NCBI GenBank assembly: GCA_019637095.1
Contig: JAHBWG010000019.1
Location: 42,825 to 106,824, forward strand
Direction of reading: 5' to 3'
DNA length: 64,000 nucleotides
Source: Sandaracinaceae bacterium
Lineage (GTDB): Bacteria > Myxococcota_A > Polyangia > Polyangiales > Sandaracinaceae
Shown: positions 41,033 through 50,464 of the stretch, one piece after another
Numbering within the stretch: position 1 is the first letter of the stretch
Layout of the letters: each line of letters opens with the position of its first letter
Notes under the pieces: generated by a model
The model's input: only the letters and a program-made list of their open reading frames with translations
Database searches by the model: none
Told to the model about the DNA's origin: nothing
Position numbers and translations under genes: made by a program

Positions 41033-44000
41033 TCAGCATCCAGAGCCGAAGACGCGACGCCGCTCGCTCTCGTAGGAGGAGCGAAGGACCGCGACGTCGC
41101 CCTCGGAGATCAGAGGGTAGCGACCGCTCGCCACCTGATCGGGAAGCCATTGGTTGTAGAAGCGATCGAGGTCCGCGGCCACTCGGGCTGGATCGTCGCC
41201 GACCGAGGTGAGGTAGCGGCGCCAGTCTGTTCCATGCTGGGTGCCCCGACGGAGACCGAGCGCGCGGTCGGGGTCGAGCATGTCGGATAGCGCGCCGTGT
41301 GTCTGGCTGTGCGTATGGGCGCCGCGCGCGTCCGACAGCGGCGCCAGCCCGCCTCGGCTGGTGTCGCTGAAGTCACGGCCGGGATCGGCGACCATGCGGC
41401 GCTCCACCATCTCGCTGACGAGTTGGCTCGGTATCGGGTGGTGCTGAGCGACGAGCCCGCTGGGGTCCACTCGCAGAAGGGAGTCCGTGGGGTAGTGGAA
41501 GGAGCGGAGGCTGCCTCGAAGGCCGAGGGGGTCCTTCGACGAGTAGCGTCCACCGCGAGCGTCGTACCACCGCCAGCGGTTGTAGTACTCCCCCGTCTCC
41601 ACGTCCTCGTACTGCCCGGGCCAGCGCCAGGGGCAGTCGCGGGCGTCGCCGGCCTCGAAGGTGGGCACGCCGAAGGCGTCGAGCTGCATCCTCCACGCGA
41701 GCTGCCCGAGCTCGTCGTACATCTCCGTCGGGGTGCCGAGGTGGTCGCTGGCGATGGAGTAGTAGCGGCCCGCGCGCTCCTTCGCGACGGGCGTGAAGGT
41801 GTCCGGTTCCCAGTACCAGGTGGTCAGCCCGTCCTGGGAGTCGAGCTCGTGGGCGACGACATGTCCGTCCCACACGAACCTCGTCTCGCGGCGGCTCTGC
41901 TCCTCGCCGTCGGGGCCGAGCGCGACGACGGTCTTCTCGACGCGGCGCGCGAAGGCGTCGTACGCGAAGGAGAGCCGGAGGTCGGGCGGCGGGAGCGGGC
42001 CGGCGTCCGCCGCGCGCGGCGGGACGCGCTCGACGTGGCGCAAGAGGCCGTGGCCGTCGTAGCGGTAGCGCCAGCGGGTGCCGTCGGGCTCGAGGCGCTC
42101 GGTCTGGTTTCCGTCGGCGTCGTGGGTGTAGCGCACGGTGCCTTCGCCGCCGGGCGCCTCGGCCTCGAGCAGGACGCCGCCCGGGCCGTAGCGGCGGTCG
42201 GCGCGGTCGGCGCGGCGGTAGACGTTGCCGGCGGGGTCCATGGCGCGCTCGAGGGTAGCGCCGTTCCTTCGCTCGCGGATCAGCCGTCCGCGGCGGTCGT
42301 GGTCGAAGAAGCGGGCGCCGCGGTTCGGGTCGATGAGGGCGCCGATCTGGTCCTCACCGCGCCACTGGTAGACGAGCACGTCGAGCTCGCGCGGCAAGGG
42401 CGAGGGACCGACCGCGCCGGCGTCGCGACGCGTGGTGCGCCGCGCGGTCGGGCGACCGGCGACGTCGCGCTCCCACTCGAGGCGCAGGCCGCCGGGCATC
42501 GCGCGCGCGCGCTCGGCGCCGAGCACGTCGCGCTCGAAGGCGAGCTCGAAGCCGCGCTCGAGGCCGGGGCCGTGGCGCAGTGAGGCGACCTCGGCGAGCG
42601 CGTCGCGCTCGATGCGCTGCCGGGCGCCGAGCGAGGTCTCGACCTCGGCGCGCGCGCCGCTCGCGCCGTAGCGCACCGCGACCGAGTGCGCGCCGCCGTC
42701 CTGGCTCTCGCGCACGACGCGGCCGAGCGCGTCGCGCTCGTAGACGACGTGGGCACGCTCGCTCCGTGCTTCGAGCAGGTCGCCGCGCGCGTCGTAGGTG
42801 AAGCGCGCGTAGGTCCCGTCGTCGTGCTCGACGGCGAGCGGGCGGCCCGCGGCGTCGTAGCAGAGCGTGCTCGTGCGCGCGCTCGGCAAGACGCGCAGCG
42901 TCACGCGGCCCGCGACGTCGCGCACGTACACCGTGCGCGCGCCATCGAACCCGACCTCGGCCTCGACGCGGCCCGCCTTGTCGAGCTCGAAGCGGTAGCG
43001 CTCGCCGTGCTCGTTCACGACCGCGACGAGCCGGTCCTCGGTGTCGTACTCGAACGCGAGCCGCTCGCCGGCCTCTTCGCGCCACGCGACGCGGTGGAAG
43101 TGCGCGTAGCCGAGCGCGACGTGCCGCGTCGCGTCGCGCGACTCGAGCAGGTTGCCCTCCGCGTCGTACGCATACTTGCGCGGCAGCCCGAGCGGGCCGA
43201 CGTGCTCGACGAGCCGGCCCTCGGCGTCGTAGCGCATCCGCGCGCGGCCGCCGCGCGGATCGTCCGCGCGCACGAGCTGGCCGCGACCGTCGTAGCGGTA
43301 CGTGAGCGCGGCCTCGTTCGGCAGCGTGAGCCGGGTGAGCTGCTTGTGGGCGTCGTACTCGAGCGCGGTCACGCTCCCGGCGCCGTCGGTCACGCGGCGG
43401 AGCAGGCCGTCTCGCCACTCGTAGTGCGTGTGCGCGCCGTCCGGGCGCCAGTGCGCGACGAGCTGGCCGTCCTCGTCGTAGGCGTAGTGGTGCTCGTGGC
43501 CGAGCGGGTCGCGCACGCGGACCGGCGAAGCGTGCGCGTCCCAGCCGATCTCCACCACCGCGCCGTCGGGGCCCTCCAGCCGCGTCAAGTTCCCGTGCTC
43601 GTCATAGGCGCGGCGCGTCTGGGCCCCGAGCGGGTCGACCTCGAGCGTGACCTGGCCGCTGTCGCCGTCGTGCGCGTAGCGCGCGGTGGCGCCCGCCGGG
43701 TCGGTGACGGCGATCACGTGGCCGAGCGCGTCCATCTCGTAGACCGTCCGGCCGCCGACGCTGTCCTCTACGATGGTGCGGCGGTTGGCCACGTCGTAGT
43801 CGATCACGTGGTCGTAGATGCCGCCGTCCCCCCACGTGCGGATGCACCTCGCGCCGCTCCCGAGCCCGTCGTACTGGAAGTAGAACGAGAGCCCGGCGCG
43901 GTCCGTCTCGCGCACCATCAGGTGCCGGACGTACTCGAACCGCCAGCGCGCGCCGGTCGCGTCTTCGACGGCGACGAGGTCGCCCGCCGCGTCATAGTGG

Positions 44001-45265
44001 AAGCGGCGGTACACGCTCCAGCCGCGCTCGTGCATCAGCGGGAGCTTGATCTCGGTGAGCCGTCCGAGGCCGTCGTGGGTGAAGCGCACGAGCCGGCCGC
44101 AGGCGTCGCGCGCCCACTCGAGGTGGCCCGCGTCGTCGTGGTGCAGCTCGATGCGGTGGCCCGCGCGGCTGCGGATCTCGATGAGCTTGGTCGTGCGATC
44201 CGGGCCCACCGGCGCGAAGGTGCGGCGCACGCCGAGGTGGTCCTCGACCTCCCAGCGCTCCTCGTCGAGGCAGCGCAGGGTGAGCCGGTCGGTCTCGAGG
44301 AACACCTCCTGGCCGGGGACGATCGTGCGGTCCGGCAGGTGGTAGGTGTGAAACTCGAGCTCGCGGCCGTCGTCCGACCGCAAGACGACTTTCCCGCGCT
44401 CGCGCCAGAGCGCCTGGTCGAGCGTGTGGGACCAGCCGGGGCCGAGGGCGCCGTCGCGCCAGCTCAGCGACGAGTCGTAGCGGCGCTCGAAGCGCAGCGG
44501 CAGCGGACCGGGCAGCTCGAAGTCGACGGCCTCGGTGAACATGCGGCCGGTCGCGACGTCGACGGGGTGGCCGGTGCTGTGACAGCGCCCGTTCGGCACC
44601 CGAGAGCGAAGGCGGTTCGGGCGCATCCGCGCGAGCGCCCGCTCCAGCGCGAGGAGCGCGCGGCCGGCGGCGCCTCGCGCGCACGCGCGCGCGGCCCGCC
44701 GGATGAAGCGGAACAGCCGCCGGCCCGCGCGGATCAGCGGCGCGAGCGCGCGGCCGATCGCGCGGAACGCCGCGGCCATCGCCATCGCGGTGACGTCGGG
44801 GACCGGCGCCCGCATGACGAGGACCGGCCGACCCTTCGGGAGCGCGAGCACCGCGCTCGTCGGCAGACGCACCGGGTCGCTGCAGCTCAGCGCGAGCTCG
44901 CCGAGCCGGACGCACAGCGTGCCGGCGAAGCTCACGTCGAGGCTGCCCATGAAGAGCTCGGCGTCGTTGCCGGGCAGGCCGCGCGCGAACGCCACGCCCG
45001 GGGCCGGCAGGTGCGGGACCGTGATCGTCTGCAAGACGCTCGTGCCGCCGTTCGTCGCCGGGAGGAGGTTGACGCTCACGAGCCCCGGGCTGCCGCTCAA
45101 CGCCGTGCTCACCGCGGCGCCGACCACGAGTCCGACCGGATCGAACACCATGCCCATGAAGGGCATCGGCACCGGCGTCGGGATCGGCGGGGCCGGCGGC
45201 GCCGGGACCAGCACGATGTGGATGTCGACGCCGATGACCGGGTCGAAGTGCGTGGACGCGAGCAT
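41033..45265 (-). CDS. T6SS PAAR-like/Rhs effector
   Basis: A 1410-residue polymorphic toxin. The N-terminal ~100 residues (MLASTHFDPVIGVDIH ... PVPMPFMGMVFDP) form a PAAR-like (DUF4150-type) tip; an Arg-rich linker leads to a DUF6531 start (HPVDVATGRMFTEAVDFELPGPLPL) and about 30 YD/RHS repeats (e.g. YDAEGRLVEHVGPLG) that build the shell. After DPLGLRGS and DPSGL the toxin end begins: QHHPIPSQLVSEMV ... THSQTHGALSDML, a His-rich end suggesting an AHH/GHH-type nuclease, which is tentative. ATG at 45265 overlaps the upstream stop (TGATG). The adjacent gene at 41014 is its immunity gene. Confidence 0.92.
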   Translation of the reverse strand: MLASTHFDPVIGVDIHIVLVPAPPAPPIPTPVPMPFMGMVFDPVGLVVGAAVSTALSGSPGLVSVNLLPATNGGTSVLQTITVPHLPAPGVAFARGLPGNDAELFMGSLDVSFAGTLCVRLGELALSCSDPVRLPTSAVLALPKGRPVLVMRAPVPDVTAMAMAAAFRAIGRALAPLIRAGRRLFRFIRRAARACARGAAGRALLALERALARMRPNRLRSRVPNGRCHSTGHPVDVATGRMFTEAVDFELPGPLPLRFERRYDSSLSWRDGALGPGWSHTLDQALWRERGKVVLRSDDGRELEFHTYHLPDRTIVPGQEVFLETDRLTLRCLDEERWEVEDHLGVRRTFAPVGPDRTTKLIEIRSRAGHRIELHHDDAGHLEWARDACGRLVRFTHDGLGRLTEIKLPLMHERGWSVYRRFHYDAAGDLVAVEDATGARWRFEYVRHLMVRETDRAGLSFYFQYDGLGSGARCIRTWGDGGIYDHVIDYDVANRRTIVEDSVGGRTVYEMDALGHVIAVTDPAGATARYAHDGDSGQVTLEVDPLGAQTRRAYDEHGNLTRLEGPDGAVVEIGWDAHASPVRVRDPLGHEHHYAYDEDGQLVAHWRPDGAHTHYEWRDGLLRRVTDGAGSVTALEYDAHKQLTRLTLPNEAALTYRYDGRGQLVRADDPRGGRARMRYDAEGRLVEHVGPLGLPRKYAYDAEGNLLESRDATRHVALGYAHFHRVAWREEAGERLAFEYDTEDRLVAVVNEHGERYRFELDKAGRVEAEVGFDGARTVYVRDVAGRVTLRVLPSARTSTLCYDAAGRPLAVEHDDGTYARFTYDARGDLLEARSERAHVVYERDALGRVVRESQDGGAHSVAVRYGASGARAEVETSLGARQRIERDALAEVASLRHGPGLERGFELAFERDVLGAERARAMPGGLRLEWERDVAGRPTARRTTRRDAGAVGPSPLPRELDVLVYQWRGEDQIGALIDPNRGARFFDHDRRGRLIRERRNGATLERAMDPAGNVYRRADRADRRYGPGGVLLEAEAPGGEGTVRYTHDADGNQTERLEPDGTRWRYRYDGHGLLRHVERVPPRAADAGPLPPPDLRLSFAYDAFARRVEKTVVALGPDGEEQSRRETRFVWDGHVVAHELDSQDGLTTWYWEPDTFTPVAKERAGRYYSIASDHLGTPTEMYDELGQLAWRMQLDAFGVPTFEAGDARDCPWRWPGQYEDVETGEYYNRWRWYDARGGRYSSKDPLGLRGSLRSFHYPTDSLLRVDPSGLVAQHHPIPSQLVSEMVERRMVADPGRDFSDTSRGGLAPLSDARGAHTHSQTHGALSDMLDPDRALGLRRGTQHGTDWRRYLTSVGDDPARVAADLDRFYNQWLPDQVASGRYPLISEGDVAVLRSSYESERRRVFGSGC

Positions 45266-46692
45266 CAGGCGCGCTCCTCGGTGGGCGGGGTGGGCGGCTC
45301 CTCGGCATCTGCACGAAGCAACGCGGCTTGCTCCTCGAGCGACGCCGCTCGCTCGTCGAGCCCGCGCGCGCGGAGCAGCGCGGCGAGCGCGTCGGCGACC
45401 TCGGGCGCCGTCGACGCTTTGCGCTCGGCGGGCTCGGCCGCCTCGGCGATCGCGAGCGCCTGCTGCCACGCCTGCGCGGCGTCGTCGGCGCGACCCTCGC
45501 CCGCGTAGAGCTGCCCCGAGAGGCGGTAGCCCTCGATCGCGAGCACGGGCTGGCCGCACTGGTGGGCGAGGTGCCCGGCCCACGCGTAGCTCGCCGCCGC
45601 CTCGAGCGCGCGTTGGTCGAAGAGCTGCGCGGCGGCGAGCGCGAGCTGCGCTTGCGCGCCGAGCTCGGGGAAGCGCCGGTCGAGCGCGATCGTGCGCGCG
45701 CTCTCGAACGCGCGCTCGGCGCCCGGCGCGTCGCCGCCTTGCAGGTGGTAGCTCCCGAGCGCGATCTGCAGCACGACCGCCTCTCGCTCGAGGCCGATGT
45801 CGTCCGCGAGCTCGCGCGCTCGGCGCTGCTCGGCGATCGCCGTCGCGGTGTCACCCGCTTGCGCGCTCGCTGCCGCGCGCAGCATCGCGACCTTCAGCGC
45901 CTGCACGCGCTCTTGGTCGGCGAGGCCCGGCGGCAGGTCGGCGTCGAAGTAGAGGCGAGCGACGTCCTCGGGCGGCAGCTCGGGTGGCGCGTTCCACCGC
46001 CGCGGCGGCGCCACCGAGGGCCCGGCCAGCCCCGCGAGCCGCGCGCCGTCGGCTCCGGGCGGCGCCGAGGCCATGAGGTCGATCATCGCGGCGAGCTCGC
46101 GGCGCGCCGCCTCCTCGTCGACGCGCGCGTCGACCCGATCGACGAGCTCGCCGAGCTCTTCCAGGAGCGGGGCGAGGTGCGGCTCGTCGAGCTCGACGAC
46201 GACGAAGCGCGCGCCGCTGAGCGACGCGACGCCGAGCAGGGCACGTAGCGACGCGACCCAGACCCTCGGGTCCTCGATCTCCACCGGCGCGAGCACGAGC
46301 GTCAGACCGGGGAGGGCCTCCGGCAGGTGCGCGAGCATCCACGCGAGCTCGCCGACGAAGCGCGTCAGCCCGTGCGTGGGCGGCGGCGGCTCGAGCGCGG
46401 GGAGCGCGAGCGGCGGATCGGCGCCCGCGTAGAGCGCGGCGAGCTCCTCCCAGTCGTCGCGCAGCTCTTCGCAGCGGAGCTCCCAGCCGTCGTCGCCTGC
46501 GCTCACCGGCGCCTCGAGCACCGCGAACGGCGTGCGGGCGTCGGCGGAGTGCTCGGACAGGGCGATCTGCTCGAGCACGGGCAGTCGCGCGCTCGACGAG
46601 GTGAGGACCCGAAGGACGCGCAGCTCGTCGGCGACGAGGAACCACTGCATCGCCTCGTGCACGCGGCTCAGGGCCTGTCGGTAGGCTTCCAT
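45265..46692 (-). CDS. TPR-containing protein between vgrG and rhs (probable effector adaptor)
   Basis: A 475-residue protein that lies in the usual place of an effector-loading chaperone (DUF1795/DUF4123 in other systems) but belongs to neither as far as I can tell. The N-terminal ~220 residues are alpha/beta and Leu-rich (LTRFVGELAWMLAHLPEALPGLTLVLAPVEI); the C-terminal half is an array of TPR-like helices (AVVLQIALGSYHLQGGDAPGAERAF; RALEAAASYAWAGHLAHQCGQPVLAIEGYRL). No export signal. By context it may load the PAAR-like/Rhs protein onto VgrG. It starts 12 nt after the vgrG stop. Confidence 0.75.
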   Translation of the reverse strand: MEAYRQALSRVHEAMQWFLVADELRVLRVLTSSSARLPVLEQIALSEHSADARTPFAVLEAPVSAGDDGWELRCEELRDDWEELAALYAGADPPLALPALEPPPPTHGLTRFVGELAWMLAHLPEALPGLTLVLAPVEIEDPRVWVASLRALLGVASLSGARFVVVELDEPHLAPLLEELGELVDRVDARVDEEAARRELAAMIDLMASAPPGADGARLAGLAGPSVAPPRRWNAPPELPPEDVARLYFDADLPPGLADQERVQALKVAMLRAAASAQAGDTATAIAEQRRARELADDIGLEREAVVLQIALGSYHLQGGDAPGAERAFESARTIALDRRFPELGAQAQLALAAAQLFDQRALEAAASYAWAGHLAHQCGQPVLAIEGYRLSGQLYAGEGRADDAAQAWQQALAIAEAAEPAERKASTAPEVADALAALLRARGLDERAASLEEQAALLRADAEEPPTPPTEERA

Positions 46693-46704
46693 CGCGACGG
46701 CTCC

Positions 46705-49503
46705 TCAGTTGATCCGCACGACTGCGCCGGCGATCGTGACGCCGCTCGAGCCGCTCACGTCGACGGTGCCTCCCGACACCTCGACGCCCGTGGCGCCGGC
46801 CTTCACGCTGCCGCCCTTCCCGACCAGCTTCGCGTGGGGCGCGTTGACCATCGCCTCGGTCTTGCCCACGACGTTCGCGTTGATCCCCTCGAGCTCTGCG
46901 TCCGCCGTCAGCTCGACCGATGCCTTCTTGCTCGACGTCACCTTCGCGTTCACGTCGAGCAGCACGTTGCTCCCGGCGATCGAGCTCAGCTCCGCGTCGC
47001 CGGTCAGCGCGAGCGCGCCGCCGGTGCTCGCGCTGACCTTGACGTCGTCGTCGAGCGTCGCGCAGCTCCCGGCGTTGGACTGCACCCGCGCGTTCGCGTC
47101 GAGGACGATCTCGGCGCCCGGCCCGGCGTGCAAGCTGATCCTCCCCGGCTCCATCCGGATGATGCTGTCGCCGCACTTGATCTGGATGTGCGTGGGCGCC
47201 TCGATCTCGATCCAGTCGGAGACGTCGACCTTGTAGTCCCCCTTGATCTGGAGCTTGCTCCCGGTGATTCCGTCGGTCTCTTCGCCACCGTCGATGCTGA
47301 AGCTCTGGCTGCCCTTGACGTGGACGGTGCGGTTCTTGTCCACCGTCATCTTCTGCTCGCGACCGACCTTCTCGGTCTGGTTGCCGTCGACGGTGTTGGT
47401 CTGGTCGTTGTGGACGTGCGTCGAGTGGTCGTGCAGAACGGTCTCGTTGTAGTCCTTCTGCGCGTGGACGGAGATGAACTCGCCTCCGGTCTCGTCCTCG
47501 AAGCGGAGCTCGTTGAAGCCCTCGGAGTCGGGCGAGGACTTCGTGCGGATGACGCTCTGGGTCTTCTTCGCGTCGAGCTCGACGCGCGCGCGGTTGTCGC
47601 CGTTGTAGACGCAGCCGGTCACGATGGGCCGATCGGGGTTGCCCCCGAGGAACCCGACGATGACCTCCATCCCCTTGCGCGGGAGGAAGAACGTCCCGAA
47701 GCCCTCGCCGGCCCAGTTGTGGACGACGCGCAGCCAGCAGCTGCTCTGGTCGTTGCGCTCGCCGAGGCGGTCCCAGTGGAACTGGACCTTGACGCGGCCG
47801 TGGACGTCCGTCTGGATCTCTTGCCCGTCGGTGACGACCGTCGCGCTCTCGAAGCCCGCGATCACCGGCCGCGGCGTCGTGCGCGGCGGGCGGTACGGGA
47901 CGGTGAGGGGGACGACGGAGAGGTCGTTGCGGTAGCCCCCGCTGCGGCCTCCGTCGCTCGCGCCGTGGCTGTTGGCGGTGACGATCATGTAGCGCCCGTC
48001 GAGGTCGGCGTCGGGGCAGTCGACGACCTCGAAGACGTGTCCAGGACGCGCGCCGACGAGGGAGGCCTGCATCGACCAGTCCTGTCGGTCCAGATCGAGG
48101 CGCTGCGCGCGCAAGAGGGCCTGGTCGGCGCCCGTGTCGGCGCGAAAGGCGAGGTCATCGTACCGATGGAAGGTGATCGCGTCGGTGTGGTCGTAGACCT
48201 CGAGCGCGAGGTTGCCGGTGCCCCGGCCCGTCTGCTCGCCGCGCATGGGCACCTGCGGTCGGGTCCAGTCGTACTCGGCGAGGACGGCGTCCGTCGGTCC
48301 CACCTGCTGCTGGTGGTCGGCGGCGGTGATCTCCTCTTGCGCGATGCTCGCGCGCGCCGCGTGCCGGATCCGCGCGTCCTCCCCTTCGCGGACCTGCGGC
48401 AGCCCCGCGGTGGAGTCCGCGAGGACCAGCGTCTCGCGATCGCTCTCGTGGTCGAGGTACCAGAAGATCCCCTCGTGCTCGCAGAGGCGATTGATGAAGT
48501 CGAGGTACGACTCCTGGTACTGCACGAGGTACTCGTGCTCCTGGTACGAGCCCGTGGTCGCGTCGCGCACGGCTCGTGACGAGTCGCCGAGGAGCTCCTC
48601 GACGAGGGAGGCGACGAGCGCCGGCACGGTCGTGTTCTGGTGCACCCGCGAGGTGACGATCTGCGAGAGGTACCAGAGCCCCGGGACGAGGTGGAGCGTC
48701 AGCTCGACGTCATCGACCCTCCGCCCGACGCGCGCTTGCCGCACCACCCCCTTGTACATGCGACGCTGGTCGCTCCGCTCGATCGAGACCGTGCACTCCT
48801 TGCGGAGAAGATCGGCAGTCACCGGAGGCTCGCGACAGACGAGCCGGACGGCGCACGAGCCGAGCTGGTTGAGCGCCTCGCTGATGTGCACGGATCGCAC
48901 GCTGAGGGTCTCGATGCCGTCGATCTCGACGTGGAAGGAGACGGCGTCGTGGGCCTGTGACCCGCTGGCGGCGTCCGCACGCGCCGTGGACGACTCGGCG
49001 CGCCGCGTCGAGGGCGTTTGCGGAGTGCGCTGCGTCGGTTGCGCGCCGCCCTGGTTCGCGGAGCCGAGCGCCTGGCCGCCCGCGCCGAGCGCCTCGCGCG
49101 CTCCTCGGTCCTGGACCAGCGGGCTGCCGCCGACGGCGCCCGCGGCCGAGCCGAGGCCTTGCGCGGCGCCAGCGACGTCGCCGGAGGAGGCCGCGCCGCC
49201 GACCCGCTGGGCGGCGCCCACGACCTGGGCACCCGTCTGCACGACGCGTGCGCCGGTCGCGACCGCCTCCCCGGCCTCGCCGCCCGCGGCGCCGGCGACC
49301 GCGGCGGCACCCCCGGCCAGCCCGGCGACGGTCCCCGCCGCGTCTCCCGAGCTCGCAGCCTGCACTGCGCCGACGGCGCCTTGGGCTGCTTGGGCACCGG
49401 CCTGAATGCCCCGCTGCACGTCGGCGGTCGTGGAGTCCTCGTCTCGCTGCGGATCGTCGCTCATGTCGTCCTCTGGGTCGAATCGTCCGGTCTCGAGAGC
49501 CAT
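46705..49503 (-). CDS. vgrG: VgrG spike protein with Ala/Gly-rich N-terminal extension
   Basis: A 932-residue VgrG. Residues ~190-500 are the gp27-like part (VQYQESYLDFINRLCEHEGIFWYLDHE is typical), then the gp5 OB fold (VHGRVKVQFHWDRLGERNDQSSCWLRV, PRKGMEVIVGFLGGNPDRPI) and a long beta-helix needle with repeats such as VHNDQTNTVDGNQTEKVG. Unusually, ~160 residues of Ala/Gly/Val-rich sequence (GAQAAQGAVGAVQAASSGD and repeats of it) precede the gp27 domain. The ATG at 49503 overlaps the upstream stop (TGATG); MSDDP at 49464 is an alternative start that still retains the extension. The C-terminus carries no extra enzyme domain. Confidence 0.93.
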   Translation of the reverse strand: MALETGRFDPEDDMSDDPQRDEDSTTADVQRGIQAGAQAAQGAVGAVQAASSGDAAGTVAGLAGGAAAVAGAAGGEAGEAVATGARVVQTGAQVVGAAQRVGGAASSGDVAGAAQGLGSAAGAVGGSPLVQDRGAREALGAGGQALGSANQGGAQPTQRTPQTPSTRRAESSTARADAASGSQAHDAVSFHVEIDGIETLSVRSVHISEALNQLGSCAVRLVCREPPVTADLLRKECTVSIERSDQRRMYKGVVRQARVGRRVDDVELTLHLVPGLWYLSQIVTSRVHQNTTVPALVASLVEELLGDSSRAVRDATTGSYQEHEYLVQYQESYLDFINRLCEHEGIFWYLDHESDRETLVLADSTAGLPQVREGEDARIRHAARASIAQEEITAADHQQQVGPTDAVLAEYDWTRPQVPMRGEQTGRGTGNLALEVYDHTDAITFHRYDDLAFRADTGADQALLRAQRLDLDRQDWSMQASLVGARPGHVFEVVDCPDADLDGRYMIVTANSHGASDGGRSGGYRNDLSVVPLTVPYRPPRTTPRPVIAGFESATVVTDGQEIQTDVHGRVKVQFHWDRLGERNDQSSCWLRVVHNWAGEGFGTFFLPRKGMEVIVGFLGGNPDRPIVTGCVYNGDNRARVELDAKKTQSVIRTKSSPDSEGFNELRFEDETGGEFISVHAQKDYNETVLHDHSTHVHNDQTNTVDGNQTEKVGREQKMTVDKNRTVHVKGSQSFSIDGGEETDGITGSKLQIKGDYKVDVSDWIEIEAPTHIQIKCGDSIIRMEPGRISLHAGPGAEIVLDANARVQSNAGSCATLDDDVKVSASTGGALALTGDAELSSIAGSNVLLDVNAKVTSSKKASVELTADAELEGINANVVGKTEAMVNAPHAKLVGKGGSVKAGATGVEVSGGTVDVSGSSGVTIAGAVVRIN

Positions 49504-50456
49504 CAAGCCTCGTTCGGCCTCCCGCCTGGCTCTACGTCTTCTGGGTCGATGGTGCGGTCATGGGGTAGCCACGGCTCGGGAACGAGGACCTCATCGTATG
49601 ACATCGTGTCGTGGTCCAAGAACGGGTTGTATGGAACCCGCGATCGCGGGATGGAAGCGAGCCGTTGCGCCAACACGGGAATGTCTTCGATGAAGTCGTG
49701 AATCGTCCAGTAGTCGAAGTTGAAGATGTGTTGATGCTCCGGGTCGGCGCGGCGGCGAACCATGCGCGCTCGCCGGAAGCCCCAGAGTCCCCTCCCCCGC
49801 ACAGCCTCGCGGTACCCGTACGTAGCGACCCTCCTACCGCTGGATAGAAGCGGTGTGCTGTGGGTATAGGGGCCACGAAGCGCGCGTCCGAGCTCCGATC
49901 GGTACATGTTGGTGACGTAGACGGCGCGGTACTCTGCGATGCGGGCTATGTCGTCGGTGTGGCGAGCAATCTCCGCCCGCCGGATCCGGCCCCACATCCC
50001 CTCGATGGCATGAAGGCACTCGTGGACCAGCACTTCGTCACTTCGGTAGACGCCGACGCCGGCCGGGAGGTCGAGATCCTCGTCCGGCGTGTCGGGCGTC
50101 GCGAAGTGAGCGGGCGTGAACCCGATCAGGCCCCCGATCTGTCCTTGACCCGTGGGTGTCGTCATCTCGCGGGTGTTCGGGTCGAGATCGCTGCTCGGGT
50201 CGTTGGCGGCCAGTGCGTGCGGCCAGTACAAGGACACGGATTCCGCGTATGCTCTCTCGTAATAGGTGGTGTGTGGGGTGATGATGAGCGGTGCGATGAT
50301 CGTGTCGAGAACAGCCTGGCCTACGCGTGTGCGGGCGATCCGGTTGAGGAGTCGGTGGACCACCGCCTCGTACCGCTCGGGGCTCCAGTGGTGGGCGCAC
50401 ACATCGGCAGGGCGGAGGTTCCCGTGGATCTCGATGAAGGTGTCGAACTGGCGCAT
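49503..50456 (-). CDS. Probable M91-like zinc metallopeptidase effector
   Basis: A 317-residue protein just upstream of vgrG. DEVLVHECLHAIEGMWGRI contains an HExxH zinc site (HECLH), and EYRAVYVTNMYRSELGRALRG about 40 residues later can supply the third ligand (Glu) and resembles the 'TN.yR.e.G...R' block of M91 (NleD-type) effector peptidases. The C-terminus ends in an extended acidic tail. No signal peptide, consistent with delivery by VgrG. ATG at 50456 chosen; in-frame codons before it overlap the lipoprotein gene. It is coupled to vgrG (TGATG). Confidence 0.7.
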   Translation of the reverse strand: MRQFDTFIEIHGNLRPADVCAHHWSPERYEAVVHRLLNRIARTRVGQAVLDTIIAPLIITPHTTYYERAYAESVSLYWPHALAANDPSSDLDPNTREMTTPTGQGQIGGLIGFTPAHFATPDTPDEDLDLPAGVGVYRSDEVLVHECLHAIEGMWGRIRRAEIARHTDDIARIAEYRAVYVTNMYRSELGRALRGPYTHSTPLLSSGRRVATYGYREAVRGRGLWGFRRARMVRRRADPEHQHIFNFDYWTIHDFIEDIPVLAQRLASIPRSRVPYNPFLDHDTMSYDEVLVPEPWLPHDRTIDPEDVEPGGRPNEA

Positions 50457-50464
50457 GGTGGATC

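Noticed and set aside
42686..45508. 940-codon plus-strand frame over rhs
   Set aside because: Antisense shadow of the RHS repeats.
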